From: CALVNN01 sp964393975
GTDB lineage: Bacteria; Bacillota; Clostridia; Christensenellales; UBA1242
DNA length: 64,000 nucleotides
Direction: 5' to 3'
NCBI GenBank assembly: GCA_964393975.1
Contig: CAYMVO010000001.1
Coordinates: 1-64,000, forward strand
Notes under the pieces: generated by a model
What the model saw: only the letters and a program-made list of their open reading frames with translations
Database searches by the model: none
Told to the model about the DNA's origin: nothing
In this document: piece after piece, positions 34,809 to 43,972 of the stretch
Numbering within the stretch: position 1 is the stretch's first letter
Layout: the number at the start of each line of letters is the position of its first letter
Translations under genes and position numbers: made by a program

Positions 34809-36712
34809 TGGTGATTAATACCTTTTATTCAATAGGTCGTTTACAAAAGAGGTTGTTAGTAATTATATTACTAATAACTTTTTTATTTGGCGCAATTTTT
34901 TTACGGCTTAGTTACTTGCAACTAATAAACGGGCAGTGGTTACAAGCAAAAGCGCTAGATCAATGGACTCGTGATGTCCCTATAAAAGCAAAAAGGGGTA
35001 CGATTTACGACGCAAATGGCAGTGCGATAGCAGTAAATTATGCAACTTATGATGTCTATGTAAGAGCTAAAAATGTAGAAAAACCAAAAGAACTCGCCGA
35101 GGTTTTGTCAAGAGTTTTAGACTTGGATTATTCTGCCGTTTACAAAAAAGTCACAAATAAAAGCGTTAGTGAGAGCAGTGTAAAGTTGCAAGTCACCGAT
35201 GATAAGGTCAAAGAAATCATATCATACGGGCTTAAAGGTGTGGTATTTTCAGAAAACTCAAAACGCTATTATCCTTATAGTGATCTATTTACGCAAGTTT
35301 TAGGCTATACAACCGTAGATGGTATAGGGCAATCGGGGCTAGAAGCTTACTACAATAATTTTTTAAAAGGTGAAGACGGCTATGTTCTTACACAAGCGGA
35401 TGTGCAAGGAATAGAACTAGACAACAAACTAGATATGTATATCCCTTCAATATCTGGTATGAACATAAAAACCACTCTAAATGCCACAATACAAAAATTA
35501 TTAGAACAAGCAATGTCTTTAGCTCTTGTAGAACAAAAAGCAAAAAAAGTTAGTGGTATAGTAATGAATCCAAACACAGGTGAAATCTTAGCGATGGGTA
35601 GCGTGCCAAATTTTGATCTAAACAATATTCCTCGTGACAATATCAGTGCGCTATTTGATATGAGCAAAAACTCTCTTGTAGTAGATATTTATGAGCCGGG
35701 TTCAACTTTTAAAATTCTCACTAGTGCAATTAGTTTAGATGAAGGTATTGTGACTACTTCCGATTCATTTTACGATCCAGGATATAGAATAGTGGATGGC
35801 GAAAAAATAAAGTGCTGGAAAACAGTCGGTCACGGTCAACAGACTTTTACAGATGGATTTTGTAATTCTTGCAATGCCGTGTTTATTGATTTAGCGTTAA
35901 GATTAGGTCTGGATACTTTTTATAAGAGATTTGATGAGTTTGGTTTAGGACAACTAACTGGTATAGATTTTTTAGGCGAAGCGAGTGGCATACTAATGCA
36001 AAAAGATAGTGTCAAGACAGTAGACCTTGCGCGTATGGGGTTTGGTCAGGCAATCGCGGTGAGTCCTATTCAACTCGCTACCGCATTATCAGCTACCGTA
36101 AATGGTGGTAATCTAATGACTCCCTATCTAGTGAGTGAAATTACTGATGTGAATGGTGATTTAATTTACGCAACATCACCAAAAAAGGTGCGTTCGGTAA
36201 TAAAAGGCAATGTAAGTGCGACTATTTGTTCTTTTTTAGAGGAGGCAGTTAGTAGACCTTTGGGTAAATATACTTTTATACCAGGATATTCTGTTGGGGG
36301 TAAAACGGGAACAACACAAAAATATGTTGACGGCAAAATATCCGGTACGTATATAGCGAGTTTTTTCGGTGTTTTCCCGTGTGATAACCCCGAGTACGTC
36401 ATACTTTTTATCGTGGATGAACCTACTGCGGGCTCGTATTATGGTAGTATCGCTGCAACGCCGTATGCAAAAAAGATTTTTGAGGGTATAATAGACTATT
36501 ACAATTATAAGCCCGTTGCGCAAACAGATGAAATAGAAGATGTACAAATGCCTAATCTAGTCGGGATGAGTCTAAGCACTGCTATAAACGCGCTTATAGA
36601 AATCGGTCTTGCGTATGAGATAGGTGGCGATGGTGGTGTAGTAACCGAACAATTCCCACCGCCAAATACAACACTTAAAAAAGGTCAAGTGGTTCAAATC
36701 AACACAACTTAA
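34808..36712 (+). CDS. Class B penicillin-binding protein with PASTA domain (FtsI/SpoVD type)
   Basis: 634 residues from ATG 34808, where GGAGG lies four bases upstream; the frame extends to 34775 without a ribosome site. Septal or spore-cortex transpeptidase. One membrane anchor (about 14-36), a dimerisation domain, then the transpeptidase with STFK (S299, K302), SCN (354-356) and KTG (499-501). A single PASTA domain (about 577-634) closes it. One PASTA is typical of SpoVD; PBP2-type division enzymes often have two or none. Which role it plays cannot be decided because no second copy lies in the window. Confidence 0.93.
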   Translation: MVINTFYSIGRLQKRLLVIILLITFLFGAIFLRLSYLQLINGQWLQAKALDQWTRDVPIKAKRGTIYDANGSAIAVNYATYDVYVRAKNVEKPKELAEVLSRVLDLDYSAVYKKVTNKSVSESSVKLQVTDDKVKEIISYGLKGVVFSENSKRYYPYSDLFTQVLGYTTVDGIGQSGLEAYYNNFLKGEDGYVLTQADVQGIELDNKLDMYIPSISGMNIKTTLNATIQKLLEQAMSLALVEQKAKKVSGIVMNPNTGEILAMGSVPNFDLNNIPRDNISALFDMSKNSLVVDIYEPGSTFKILTSAISLDEGIVTTSDSFYDPGYRIVDGEKIKCWKTVGHGQQTFTDGFCNSCNAVFIDLALRLGLDTFYKRFDEFGLGQLTGIDFLGEASGILMQKDSVKTVDLARMGFGQAIAVSPIQLATALSATVNGGNLMTPYLVSEITDVNGDLIYATSPKKVRSVIKGNVSATICSFLEEAVSRPLGKYTFIPGYSVGGKTGTTQKYVDGKISGTYIASFFGVFPCDNPEYVILFIVDEPTAGSYYGSIAATPYAKKIFEGIIDYYNYKPVAQTDEIEDVQMPNLVGMSLSTAINALIEIGLAYEIGGDGGVVTEQFPPPNTTLKKGQVVQINTT

Positions 36713-36722
36713 CGAGGTAAAA

Positions 36723-38153
36723 ATGAAACTAAAAACTTTACTTGAAAATGTTACTTATGATACTAAAAATTATGCTAATATTGAAGTACACTATTTATGC
36801 GTAGATAGTCGCAAAGTGCAAAAAGGCTCATTGTTTTTCTGCATTGAAGGAGGTAAAGTGGATGGTCATAATTTCGTGCTTGAAGCCATATCTAAAGGTG
36901 CGGTCGCGGTGGTTGTTAGTCACGAGATACCTATTTACGATGTACCTGTTATTTTGGTGGATAATGTTCGCAAAGCTCTAACAATTATTTGTAGTAATTT
37001 TTATAATAATGTAGACAAAAAATTAAGATTTATAGGTATCACTGGCACCAATGGTAAGACCACTACGAGCTTTATTTTAAAATCAATTTTAGGGACAAAA
37101 TACAATGTTGGCGTAATAGGTACGAGTGGGTGCTTTATAGGTAATGAAAAAATAGAAACACATTTAACTACACCTGACACTTTAGAGCTTTTTAGTTTGC
37201 TTTATCAAATGTATAATAAAGGTGTGGTTTATGTAATAATGGAAGTGTCAGCTCACGCTATAGCATTGAATAAGATTTACGGGTTAAACTTTGATATAGG
37301 AATATTTACAAATCTCACACATGACCATTTAGATTATTTTGGCGATATGGAAAATTACTGGAACGTAAAAAAGCATTTTATGATGCAATATTGTAAAAAG
37401 ATTGTTGTAAATATTGATGATAAATACGCAAGAGAACTTTTAGATTTTAGTGGGATAGTGTACACTTATGGACTTGAAAACCCTAGTGATATCTTTGCGG
37501 TTAACATAAATATAGATTTAGACGGAAGCAGTTTTTATGTAAATTTAAACGATGAAATTGCAAAAGTACATTTTGGTTTAGCAGGTATATACAATGTTTA
37601 TAATGTAATGGCGGGACTACTTGTGGGGAGTCTTTGCGGTGTCGACTTAATAAACGCGGTAAAAGGTGTGGAAAAAGTTACGGCAGTAGACGGTCGATTT
37701 GACCTAAAAAGCATAAATGATTTTTATGCGATAATAGACTATGCACACAGTCCTGATGCTCTTGAAAACGTACTAAAGACCGTGCGTACATTTGCGAAAA
37801 GACGAGTTATTGTTGTGTTTGGTTCTAGTGGTTATCGAGATAGTTTAAAACGACCTAAAATGGGTGCAGTAGTATCAAAATATGCTGATTTTAGCGTGAT
37901 TACTAGCGACAATCCGCGTTACGAAAACCCTATGGATATAATACGAGATATTGAAAAAGGATACATAAATGACAAATATTTGACCGAACCTGACAGGGTA
38001 AAAGCAGTACAAAAAGCTTTGTCCCTTGCTCAAAAAGATGATATAGTTGTGATATGCGGGAAAGGTCACGAACTTGGTCAAAATATTATGGGCGTTGATG
38101 TACCGTATTCCGACTACGATGAGGTAGAAAAATTTGCTAAAAACACGCCGTAA
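36723..38153 (+). CDS. murE: UDP-MurNAc-tripeptide ligase MurE, meso-DAP type
   Basis: 476 residues. Adds the third amino acid to the cell-wall precursor. The ATP loop GTNGKTTT (108-115) is intact. The substrate motif DNPR (396-399) is the hallmark of enzymes that add meso-diaminopimelate rather than lysine, so the cell wall is probably of the DAP type. The usual downstream murF is absent: mraY follows directly after 46 bases. Confidence 0.96.
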   Translation: MKLKTLLENVTYDTKNYANIEVHYLCVDSRKVQKGSLFFCIEGGKVDGHNFVLEAISKGAVAVVVSHEIPIYDVPVILVDNVRKALTIICSNFYNNVDKKLRFIGITGTNGKTTTSFILKSILGTKYNVGVIGTSGCFIGNEKIETHLTTPDTLELFSLLYQMYNKGVVYVIMEVSAHAIALNKIYGLNFDIGIFTNLTHDHLDYFGDMENYWNVKKHFMMQYCKKIVVNIDDKYARELLDFSGIVYTYGLENPSDIFAVNINIDLDGSSFYVNLNDEIAKVHFGLAGIYNVYNVMAGLLVGSLCGVDLINAVKGVEKVTAVDGRFDLKSINDFYAIIDYAHSPDALENVLKTVRTFAKRRVIVVFGSSGYRDSLKRPKMGAVVSKYADFSVITSDNPRYENPMDIIRDIEKGYINDKYLTEPDRVKAVQKALSLAQKDDIVVICGKGHELGQNIMGVDVPYSDYDEVEKFAKNTP

Positions 38154-38199
38154 AGAATAAAAAATTTACACCTAGCATAGACTAACTAAAGGAGGTAAT

Positions 38200-39198
38200 A
38201 TGAATAATTTATTACTATCACTTAGTCTGTCTTTTTTTGTGGCGTGGTTGCTCGCTATACCTATTATAAAAATTTTAAAAAAACAAAAAGTCGGTCAAAA
38301 TATCTTAGAGTATGTTGATTTACATAATGCAAAACAAGGTACACCTACTATGGGTGGGATTATATTTTTGTCCGCTATGTGCGTTGTCGGTTTGTTAATG
38401 ATAGGAAAAGATAGCTTTTTGAGTACACTCACTATGTTAGTGGGGTTAGGGTATGGATTGATAGGTTTTTTGGATGATTATATAAAAATTAAATTTAAAA
38501 GAAATTTGGGACTTAGGGCATATCAAAAAATCATCGGTCAAGGTGGACTAGCTATAATAATTGGATTTATCTGTTACTTTAACCGCCTTATCCCTACATC
38601 GTTAATTTTACCTTTTGGACTAGGTGAGTGGGAGGTTGGGATATGGATAATTCCTATAGTAATCTTCATTTTTTTAGCGGTCACAAATGCGGTAAATTTA
38701 ACAGATGGGCTAGATGGACTCGCTGGAGGAGTTAGTGTAGTATATCTAATTGGTTTTGGCTGTATTTTAAGCTCTTTAAGCGGGTATTTATATAGCGAAG
38801 GTGCTAGCGATGAACTGATAAATGAATACAACAACCTACTAGTAGTGAATGGCGCTTTGGTGGGTGGGGTACTCGGGTTTTTACTCTTTAACACTTATCC
38901 TGCAAAGATTTTTATGGGTGACGTCGGTTCGCTAGCTATAGGGGCGGTGATAGCGTGTTTAGCATGCTTTACGGGACTTATCTTTTACATTCCGTTATTG
39001 GGAATAATGTTTGTCTTGTCTACAGTATCAGTTATTCTTCAAGTATTGCATTACAAACGCACAAAAAAGAGAATTTTCCTTATGGCACCATTGCATCATC
39101 ATTTTGAGAAAAAAGGAGTGAATGAAAGCAAAATCGTCAGCATATATATTATAACAACTATAATTGTTTGTGCTACCACTATAGCACTCGGGATATAA
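38200..39198 (+). CDS. mraY: Phospho-MurNAc-pentapeptide transferase
   Basis: 332 residues with about ten membrane segments. Forms lipid I on undecaprenyl phosphate at the inner membrane face. Signature motifs: GFLDDYIK, NAVNLTDGLDGLAGG and FMGDVGSLAIG with catalytic aspartates, and APLHHHFEKKG near the end. AAAGGAGG precedes the ATG. Confidence 0.97.
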   Translation: MNNLLLSLSLSFFVAWLLAIPIIKILKKQKVGQNILEYVDLHNAKQGTPTMGGIIFLSAMCVVGLLMIGKDSFLSTLTMLVGLGYGLIGFLDDYIKIKFKRNLGLRAYQKIIGQGGLAIIIGFICYFNRLIPTSLILPFGLGEWEVGIWIIPIVIFIFLAVTNAVNLTDGLDGLAGGVSVVYLIGFGCILSSLSGYLYSEGASDELINEYNNLLVVNGALVGGVLGFLLFNTYPAKIFMGDVGSLAIGAVIACLACFTGLIFYIPLLGIMFVLSTVSVILQVLHYKRTKKRIFLMAPLHHHFEKKGVNESKIVSIYIITTIIVCATTIALGI

Positions 39199-39208
39199 AG
39201 GAGTATAT

Positions 39209-40522
39209 ATGCGATTTAAAAACAAAAAAATCTTAGTGTATGGTTTGGGTAAAAGCGGTCTTGCTGTAATAGAGCGACTTATACGACTAAAAGCTAAGAT
39301 TTTTTTATTGGATACAAACAAAAAAGTTTTAGATAAAATAGCAAGTAGCTATGATTTAAGTACAGAGTTTGATATTTCTTCACTTGATATGATAATAGTT
39401 AGCCCTGCTATTGCAAAAAATGACGCCGTTTTAGAGCAAGCGAAAATGTCTAAAATAAAAATAATAAGCGAGTTAGAGTTTGGGTTTTTACTAAACAAAA
39501 AAGCAACATACATTTCAGTCACAGGTACAAACGGCAAGACTACAACTGTAAATATAATTTATAACATTTTAAAATCTAGCGGTAAAAATAGTTATTTGCT
39601 CGGTAATGTAGGGACGCCTCTCAGTAGTGCCACTATAAAAAAAGGAATAGTAGCATTAGAGGTTAGTAGTTTTCAACTAGAATATATAGATAAGTTTAGA
39701 CCGCAAATAGCTATTATTTTAAACTTGGCACCCGATCATCTAAATAGATATACAAGTCTGTCGGAATACTATAGTTATAAAAAGAAAATTATACAAAATA
39801 GCAAAAACGATATTCTTATATTAAATAAAGATGATAATAACCTAAAAAATTTCAACCCGCAAAACACAAAAGTATATTATATAAGTCTCAATAAATTTGA
39901 TGGGAAAGGTGCCTTTATTTTTGATGGAAAAATATGTTATCACGACAAAAGCACGGAGGAGATTTGCGGCATAAAAGACCTGAAACTCATAGGTATACAC
40001 AATCTTTATAACATTATGGCATCGGTGGTGGCGTGCAAACTTATGGGTATTTACAATGAAGCTATAAAAACTGCTATTACGCAATTTTCAGGACTAGCAC
40101 ATAGGTTTGAGTTTGTGCTAGAAAATAACGGTGTGATAGTGATAAATGATAGTAAATCTACTAATGTCGCTAGTACACTATCCGCTTACAAGAGTACGAC
40201 TAGTGGTTCACATATCATACTAGGAGGTAGTAGTAAAGGTGAATGTTTTGATGCCCTATTTAGCGAGAAACCTAAATATCATTTTTACCTTTACGGAGAG
40301 ACGGCGAAAGAGATTTACGCTACAGCTAAAAAATACAATCAGCAAAAAAAATGTACTATATTTGACAATTTATTTGACGCTACCAATTACGCATTATCAA
40401 AAGCAAAAAGAGGTGAAATGGTGGTCTTATCACCGGCGTGCGCGAGCTACGATGCTTTTGTTAGTTATGAGGATAGAGGTGAACAATTTAAAGAATACGT
40501 GAGGACTTATTATGAAAAATAA
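39209..40522 (+). CDS. murD: UDP-MurNAc-L-Ala:D-Glu ligase
   Basis: 437 residues. Adds D-glutamate in the second ligation step. Rossmann-like N-terminal domain (VYGLGKSGLAV, 10-20), ATP loop TGTNGKTTT (about 109-117), and a C-terminal ligase domain with LSPACASYDAF near the end. AAAGGAG precedes the ATG. It overlaps ftsW by 11 bases. Confidence 0.96.
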   Translation: MRFKNKKILVYGLGKSGLAVIERLIRLKAKIFLLDTNKKVLDKIASSYDLSTEFDISSLDMIIVSPAIAKNDAVLEQAKMSKIKIISELEFGFLLNKKATYISVTGTNGKTTTVNIIYNILKSSGKNSYLLGNVGTPLSSATIKKGIVALEVSSFQLEYIDKFRPQIAIILNLAPDHLNRYTSLSEYYSYKKKIIQNSKNDILILNKDDNNLKNFNPQNTKVYYISLNKFDGKGAFIFDGKICYHDKSTEEICGIKDLKLIGIHNLYNIMASVVACKLMGIYNEAIKTAITQFSGLAHRFEFVLENNGVIVINDSKSTNVASTLSAYKSTTSGSHIILGGSSKGECFDALFSEKPKYHFYLYGETAKEIYATAKKYNQQKKCTIFDNLFDATNYALSKAKRGEMVVLSPACASYDAFVSYEDRGEQFKEYVRTYYEK

Positions 40523-41666
40523 AGAGCCACTATTCCTACCAAAACACTACAAAAATATAGAACTTAAAATCATTTTGATTACTATTATACTTTGCGTTTT
40601 TGGGTGTGTAATGGTCTATAGTGCTAGCAGTTATTCCGCTAGCATAAACTACAATAACGAATATCATTTTTTAACAAAACAAATCATAGGTGTCGCCTTA
40701 GGGGCTATTTGTATGACGGTTATGTGCTTTGTGGACTATCGCATACTAAAGCGGTTTAAATGGTGGGCGATATTAGTGTCTTTTGTGGTATTGCTTCTTG
40801 TCTTTATACCAAATATAGGTGTCAGTAATTATGGTGCGCAAAGGTGGATAGGGTTACCTGGGTTTACCATTCAAGCAAGTGAGATAGCAAAATTTTGCTT
40901 TGTGCTATTTTGCGCGAGTTACTTATGCGACAAAGCGGACTCTATACATAAATTCAAGACTTTGTTGCCCGTTTTAGGTGTTGGACTAGCTACTTGTTTA
41001 CTCATTTTATTAGAACCTAATATGTCTATCACTATGTGTGTTGGGCTAGTAATGCTAACTATGTTATTTATTGGTGGTATGCGACTAAAACATTTAGGTT
41101 TACTCTCTATACCCGCTATTATGCTCGTTCCTATGCTTATCATATTAGAACCATATCGTTTAAAGAGGCTTATGGCATTTATAAACCCGTGGGCATCACC
41201 ACAAGGTGAGGGGTTTCAATTAATTCAGTCACTTTATAGTCTCGGAGCGGGAGGATTATTTGGCGTCGGACTTTTTAATTCTAGACAAAAATATCAATTT
41301 TTACCTTTTTCAGAAAGTGATTTTATCTTTAGTATTATCGGCGAAGAATTTGGTCTATTTGGTGCGGGGGTTTTGATATTACTATTTTTAGCACTTATTA
41401 TCAATATGCTAAAAGTCGCTAGACGTTCCGCGGATAGATTTGGGTATCTTTTAGTGGTAGGTATTACAAGCGTGCTGGCAATACAAGTCCTCATAAACCT
41501 TGCCGTAGTCACAGGCAGTATACCACCAACGGGCGTACCTTTGCCACTAATTAGTGCAGGTAGTAGTAGTCTAATTGTGTTTATGAGTGCGATAGGTGTA
41601 GTGTTAAATATAAATCGTGTAAACTCCATTCAAAATCCATATATGCTTGTCAAATATAAACCATAA
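40512..41666 (+). CDS. ftsW: Lipid II polymerase FtsW
   Basis: 384 residues with about ten membrane helices; SEDS glycosyltransferase that polymerises lipid II at the septum together with the class B enzyme encoded upstream. YSASSYSAS (about 36-44), the NPWASPQGEGFQ loop (about 222-233) and PPTGVPLPLISAGSSSL (about 338-354) are family marks. It is the last recognisable gene of the dcw operon; murG, murC, ftsQ, ftsA and ftsZ do not follow. Confidence 0.94.
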   Translation: MKNKEPLFLPKHYKNIELKIILITIILCVFGCVMVYSASSYSASINYNNEYHFLTKQIIGVALGAICMTVMCFVDYRILKRFKWWAILVSFVVLLLVFIPNIGVSNYGAQRWIGLPGFTIQASEIAKFCFVLFCASYLCDKADSIHKFKTLLPVLGVGLATCLLILLEPNMSITMCVGLVMLTMLFIGGMRLKHLGLLSIPAIMLVPMLIILEPYRLKRLMAFINPWASPQGEGFQLIQSLYSLGAGGLFGVGLFNSRQKYQFLPFSESDFIFSIIGEEFGLFGAGVLILLFLALIINMLKVARRSADRFGYLLVVGITSVLAIQVLINLAVVTGSIPPTGVPLPLISAGSSSLIVFMSAIGVVLNINRVNSIQNPYMLVKYKP

Positions 41667-41778
41667 TGTAAAAATCATTAATTCTTAAAGTAATATTTTT
41701 CCTATCTTTTTTAAAATACTTGATATTCATTTAAATTTAAGTCAAAATTTAATTTGATAAAATAAATGAAAATAATTT

Positions 41779-42168
41779 ATGACCTACGAAATGAAATTAA
41801 AAGAAAAATATTTTGATATGATTAAATGTGGAGGAAAAATTTACGAAATTAGGCTAAATGATGAAAAAAGATGACTTATTGATGCTGGTGATATTATCGT
41901 TTTCAAAAAAGAACCATGTTTGATTGAAAAAATCAATACGATAGTTAAAGATATAATATATTTTAGTTCTTTTGAAGAAATGGCTAGCACTCTTCCACTT
42001 GAAAAAGTCGGTTTTTTAAAAGAAAGGAGTGAGGATGTTGCTAATATTTATCACGAATTTTACACTGTTGAAGATGAAACAAAATATGGAGTTGTTGCTA
42101 TAAAAGTTGAAAAAATCAATAAGATTGGGATATTTTTATATAAAAAAATTAAAATTTTATCAATATGA
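41779..42168 (+). pseudogene. ASCH-domain-like gene with internal TGA stop
   Basis: The frame from ATG 41779 reads through MTYEMKLKEKYFDMI, a KIYEIRLNDEKR stretch, then TGA at 41872-41874, then LIDAGDIIVFKKE and on to a normal stop at 42168. EIRLNDEKR followed by a GD-rich strand is typical of ASCH-like RNA-binding proteins, where arginine or lysine often stands at the stop position; a single CGA-to-TGA change would explain it. The second half still reads to the end without further damage, so the loss is recent or is a sequencing error. TGA ends other genes here (ruvB, for example), so recoding is unlikely. Confidence 0.7.
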
Positions 42169-42214
42169 AATTTACTTTGAGAATTAATAAAAAGCAAATA
42201 AAATATTCTCAAAG
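42168..42214. repeat. Hairpin 1 of the AATTTACTTTGAGAATTAA family
   Basis: AATTTACTTTGAGAATTAA (42169-42187) is identical to 43372-43390. Its core CTTTGAGAAT (42175-42184) also pairs with ATTCTCAAAG (42205-42214). It begins at the ASCH stop codon and ends just before the promoter of the kinase-fold gene. Confidence 0.82.
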
Positions 42215-42217
42215 AGG

Positions 42218-42245
42218 TTTACATTTTTTTGTTGTATGATATAAT
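42218..42245 (+). promoter_or_regulatory. Promoter of the kinase-fold gene
   Basis: TTTACA, 16-base spacer, TATAAT, then GGAGG before the ATG at 42264. Confidence 0.75.
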
Positions 42246-42263
42246 AATATCATCGGAGGAAAT

Positions 42264-43145
42264 ATGAATAAGATATTATATAGTTATATTCCGTATATTG
42301 ATGAGGATGTTTTTTATAATCTATTGAAAAAGACTGATAATCTAGAATATAGCAAAAGTGGTAGCAATAGTAAGTGTGCGATCATTGATAATTTTGCTGT
42401 GCTCAAAACAGGGAATATTCCAAGTCATGATAATAGTTTTCCTAAAATGATTAATTGTTTGCATAATTTAAAAAAGGAAAATGTAAATGTCGTACAGATT
42501 TTAGGTTATGCCGTCACACGCTTAGGTGATACTTTTAACGATGGGGCTAGATACGATAAAGGATACATAGTTCAAGAAAAGGCAAAGGGGAGCGAACTTT
42601 TATGTCCTAGTGAATTTATGGGTAAGAGCGAACAAGAATGTTATGATATCGTCATTCGTTATTTGAAAACGCTAGATAATATCCCACAACAACATTTTGA
42701 TAAATGGGTTGCTGATTATAAAATAATTACGGACAATATGGTTTTAATTGATCCAAGCAAAGAATCTAATTTTTTTTATGATGACAAAAATGGGTTCAGT
42801 TTTATTGACCTAAACTTTTTCAGTAAACAACGACTTTTTGATAAAACTAATAGTGACGGGACACTGCATCACGATTTGTTTATAGATTATACATTTTTAC
42901 CTTTTAGGGCGTTAGCGTTTGGACGTTATGATAAGTATTTTAAAACTTCAAAAGATGTTGAATTTGCGCAAAAAGTTATGAGGGGTGGATATGATAAAAT
43001 GGTGAATGCTCTGCTAAAAATTGGCGTTACTTTGGAGGATATTGAATATTGTTTAGAAAAAGGCGGAATGCGAAATTCGCGAATGAGTAGTTTTAAGACT
43101 GAACGTAATGTGAAAAAAGATTTTACAGATGATTTAACAATATAA
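42264..43145 (+). CDS. Protein-kinase-fold or phosphotransferase-like protein
   Basis: 293 residues, unrecognised at family level, but with several kinase-like signs: a strand with FAVLKTG (about 48-54, candidate ATP lysine), a hinge-like GYIVQEKAKGSEL (about 97-109), a catalytic-loop-like segment LIDPSKESNFFYD (about 159-171) with Asp and Asn in suitable spacing, and SFIDLNF (about 176-182) where the metal-binding aspartate would lie. The classic HRD and DFG triplets are absent. Helical C-terminal lobe. Own promoter. It is bracketed by related hairpins and next to a broken gene, suggesting a recently acquired piece. Substrate unknown. Confidence 0.62.
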   Translation: MNKILYSYIPYIDEDVFYNLLKKTDNLEYSKSGSNSKCAIIDNFAVLKTGNIPSHDNSFPKMINCLHNLKKENVNVVQILGYAVTRLGDTFNDGARYDKGYIVQEKAKGSELLCPSEFMGKSEQECYDIVIRYLKTLDNIPQQHFDKWVADYKIITDNMVLIDPSKESNFFYDDKNGFSFIDLNFFSKQRLFDKTNSDGTLHHDLFIDYTFLPFRALAFGRYDKYFKTSKDVEFAQKVMRGGYDKMVNALLKIGVTLEDIEYCLEKGGMRNSRMSSFKTERNVKKDFTDDLTI

Positions 43146-43304
43146 AAGTGTTACTTGATTGCGTGTTTAAATTTTTAGCGTGACAACAAATAGCTTTAAA
43201 AGGCATACACTACAGGCGTACATTTACTACTAAATAACGCAGTTATTGTGCAGGTATGAGGTAATGAATAAATAAAGTTATATCAAAACTTTTAAACATA
43301 AAAC

Positions 43305-43330
43305 AGCAAAGCGTAATAACTTTGCTATTT
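43305..43330 (+). terminator. Possible terminator after the kinase-fold gene
   Basis: AGCAAAG/CTTTGCT stem, eight-base loop, then ATTTT. It lies about 160 bases after the stop codon, so the assignment is uncertain. Confidence 0.5.
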
Positions 43331-43332
43331 TC

Positions 43333-43391
43333 GTTAATTCCCAAAGTAAATTTTTTTAATTTCCACTATGGAATTTACTTTGAGAATTAAC
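43333..43391. repeat. Hairpin 2: 20-base inverted repeat of the same family
   Basis: Left arm 43333-43352 and right arm 43372-43391 pair at 19 of 20 positions around a 19-base loop. The right arm repeats hairpin 1, and the left arm is its inverted copy, so the kinase-fold gene lies between inverted copies of the same sequence. Confidence 0.88.
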
Positions 43392-43429
43392 ATTTATCAA
43401 CCTTTGCTAGTAAATAGAGAGGTTTTTTG

Positions 43430-43458
43430 TTGACTTTGTTCTAAATGTTTAGTATAAT
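43430..43458 (+). promoter_or_regulatory. Promoter of ruvCAB, implying a leaderless ruvC
   Basis: TTGACT, 17-base spacer, TATAAT, then only seven bases before the ruvC ATG. Confidence 0.85.
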
Positions 43459-43465
43459 AAAAATT

Positions 43466-43960
43466 ATGAGAGTTTTAGGTATTGATCCGGGATACGGAAT
43501 AGTTGGGTTTGGTGTGATTGATAGCGAAAGATATGGGAGTTATAATGTAGTCGATTATGGTGTGATAAATACGCCAAAAGAAAAATCTATTGCTGATAGA
43601 ATAACACAGATTTACGACGGTATGATAAAGCTTATAGAGACATTCAAGCCCGATGCCTTAGCGGTGGAGGAATTGTTTTTCAATACAAACATCACTACCG
43701 GTATAAAAGTAGCGGAGGCAAGAGGTGTGATACTATTAGCTGGGAGAAAAAACAATCTTCCGACCTATGAATACACACCTCTTCAAATCAAGCAAGCGCT
43801 AACAGGTCAAGGGCGAGCAGAAAAGACACAAGTGCAATTTATGGTGAAATCTATTTTAGGACTCAGTGCAATACCAAGACCTGATGATGCGGCGGATGCG
43901 TTAGCAGTAGCAATATGCCAACTGCAAACAAACAATTTACTGACGAATAATTTAGTTTAA
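43466..43960 (+). CDS. ruvC: Holliday junction resolvase RuvC
   Basis: 164 residues from ATG 43466, where the family start MRVLGIDPG is seen; the frame upstream to 43445 overlaps the promoter. Cuts Holliday junctions after RuvAB branch migration. Catalytic acids: D7 in GIDPG, E68/E69 in AVEELFF, and the RPDDAADALAVA cluster (about 144-155). No ribosome site precedes the start. ruvA follows after 12 bases. Confidence 0.97.
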   Translation: MRVLGIDPGYGIVGFGVIDSERYGSYNVVDYGVINTPKEKSIADRITQIYDGMIKLIETFKPDALAVEELFFNTNITTGIKVAEARGVILLAGRKNNLPTYEYTPLQIKQALTGQGRAEKTQVQFMVKSILGLSAIPRPDDAADALAVAICQLQTNNLLTNNLV

Positions 43961-43972
43961 AAAAGGTGAAAA

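Larger units (their letters stand above)
41667..42263. other. Stretch between ftsW and the kinase-fold gene
   Basis: It holds a broken ASCH-domain gene (41779-42168), the first of the related hairpins (42175-42214) and a promoter (42218-42245). The first 112 bases are AT-rich and show no clear signal; no ftsW terminator was found. Confidence 0.7.
43146..43465. other. Gene-free stretch between the kinase-fold gene and ruvC
   Basis: No gene. It contains a weak terminator-like hairpin (43305-43330), the large inverted repeat (43333-43391) and the ruvC promoter (43430-43458). The first 150 bases show nothing recognisable. Confidence 0.7.

Noticed and set aside
41872..41874. TGA as a recoded sense codon
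   Set aside because: TGA serves as the normal stop of ruvB and other genes here, and no selenocysteine hairpin was seen.
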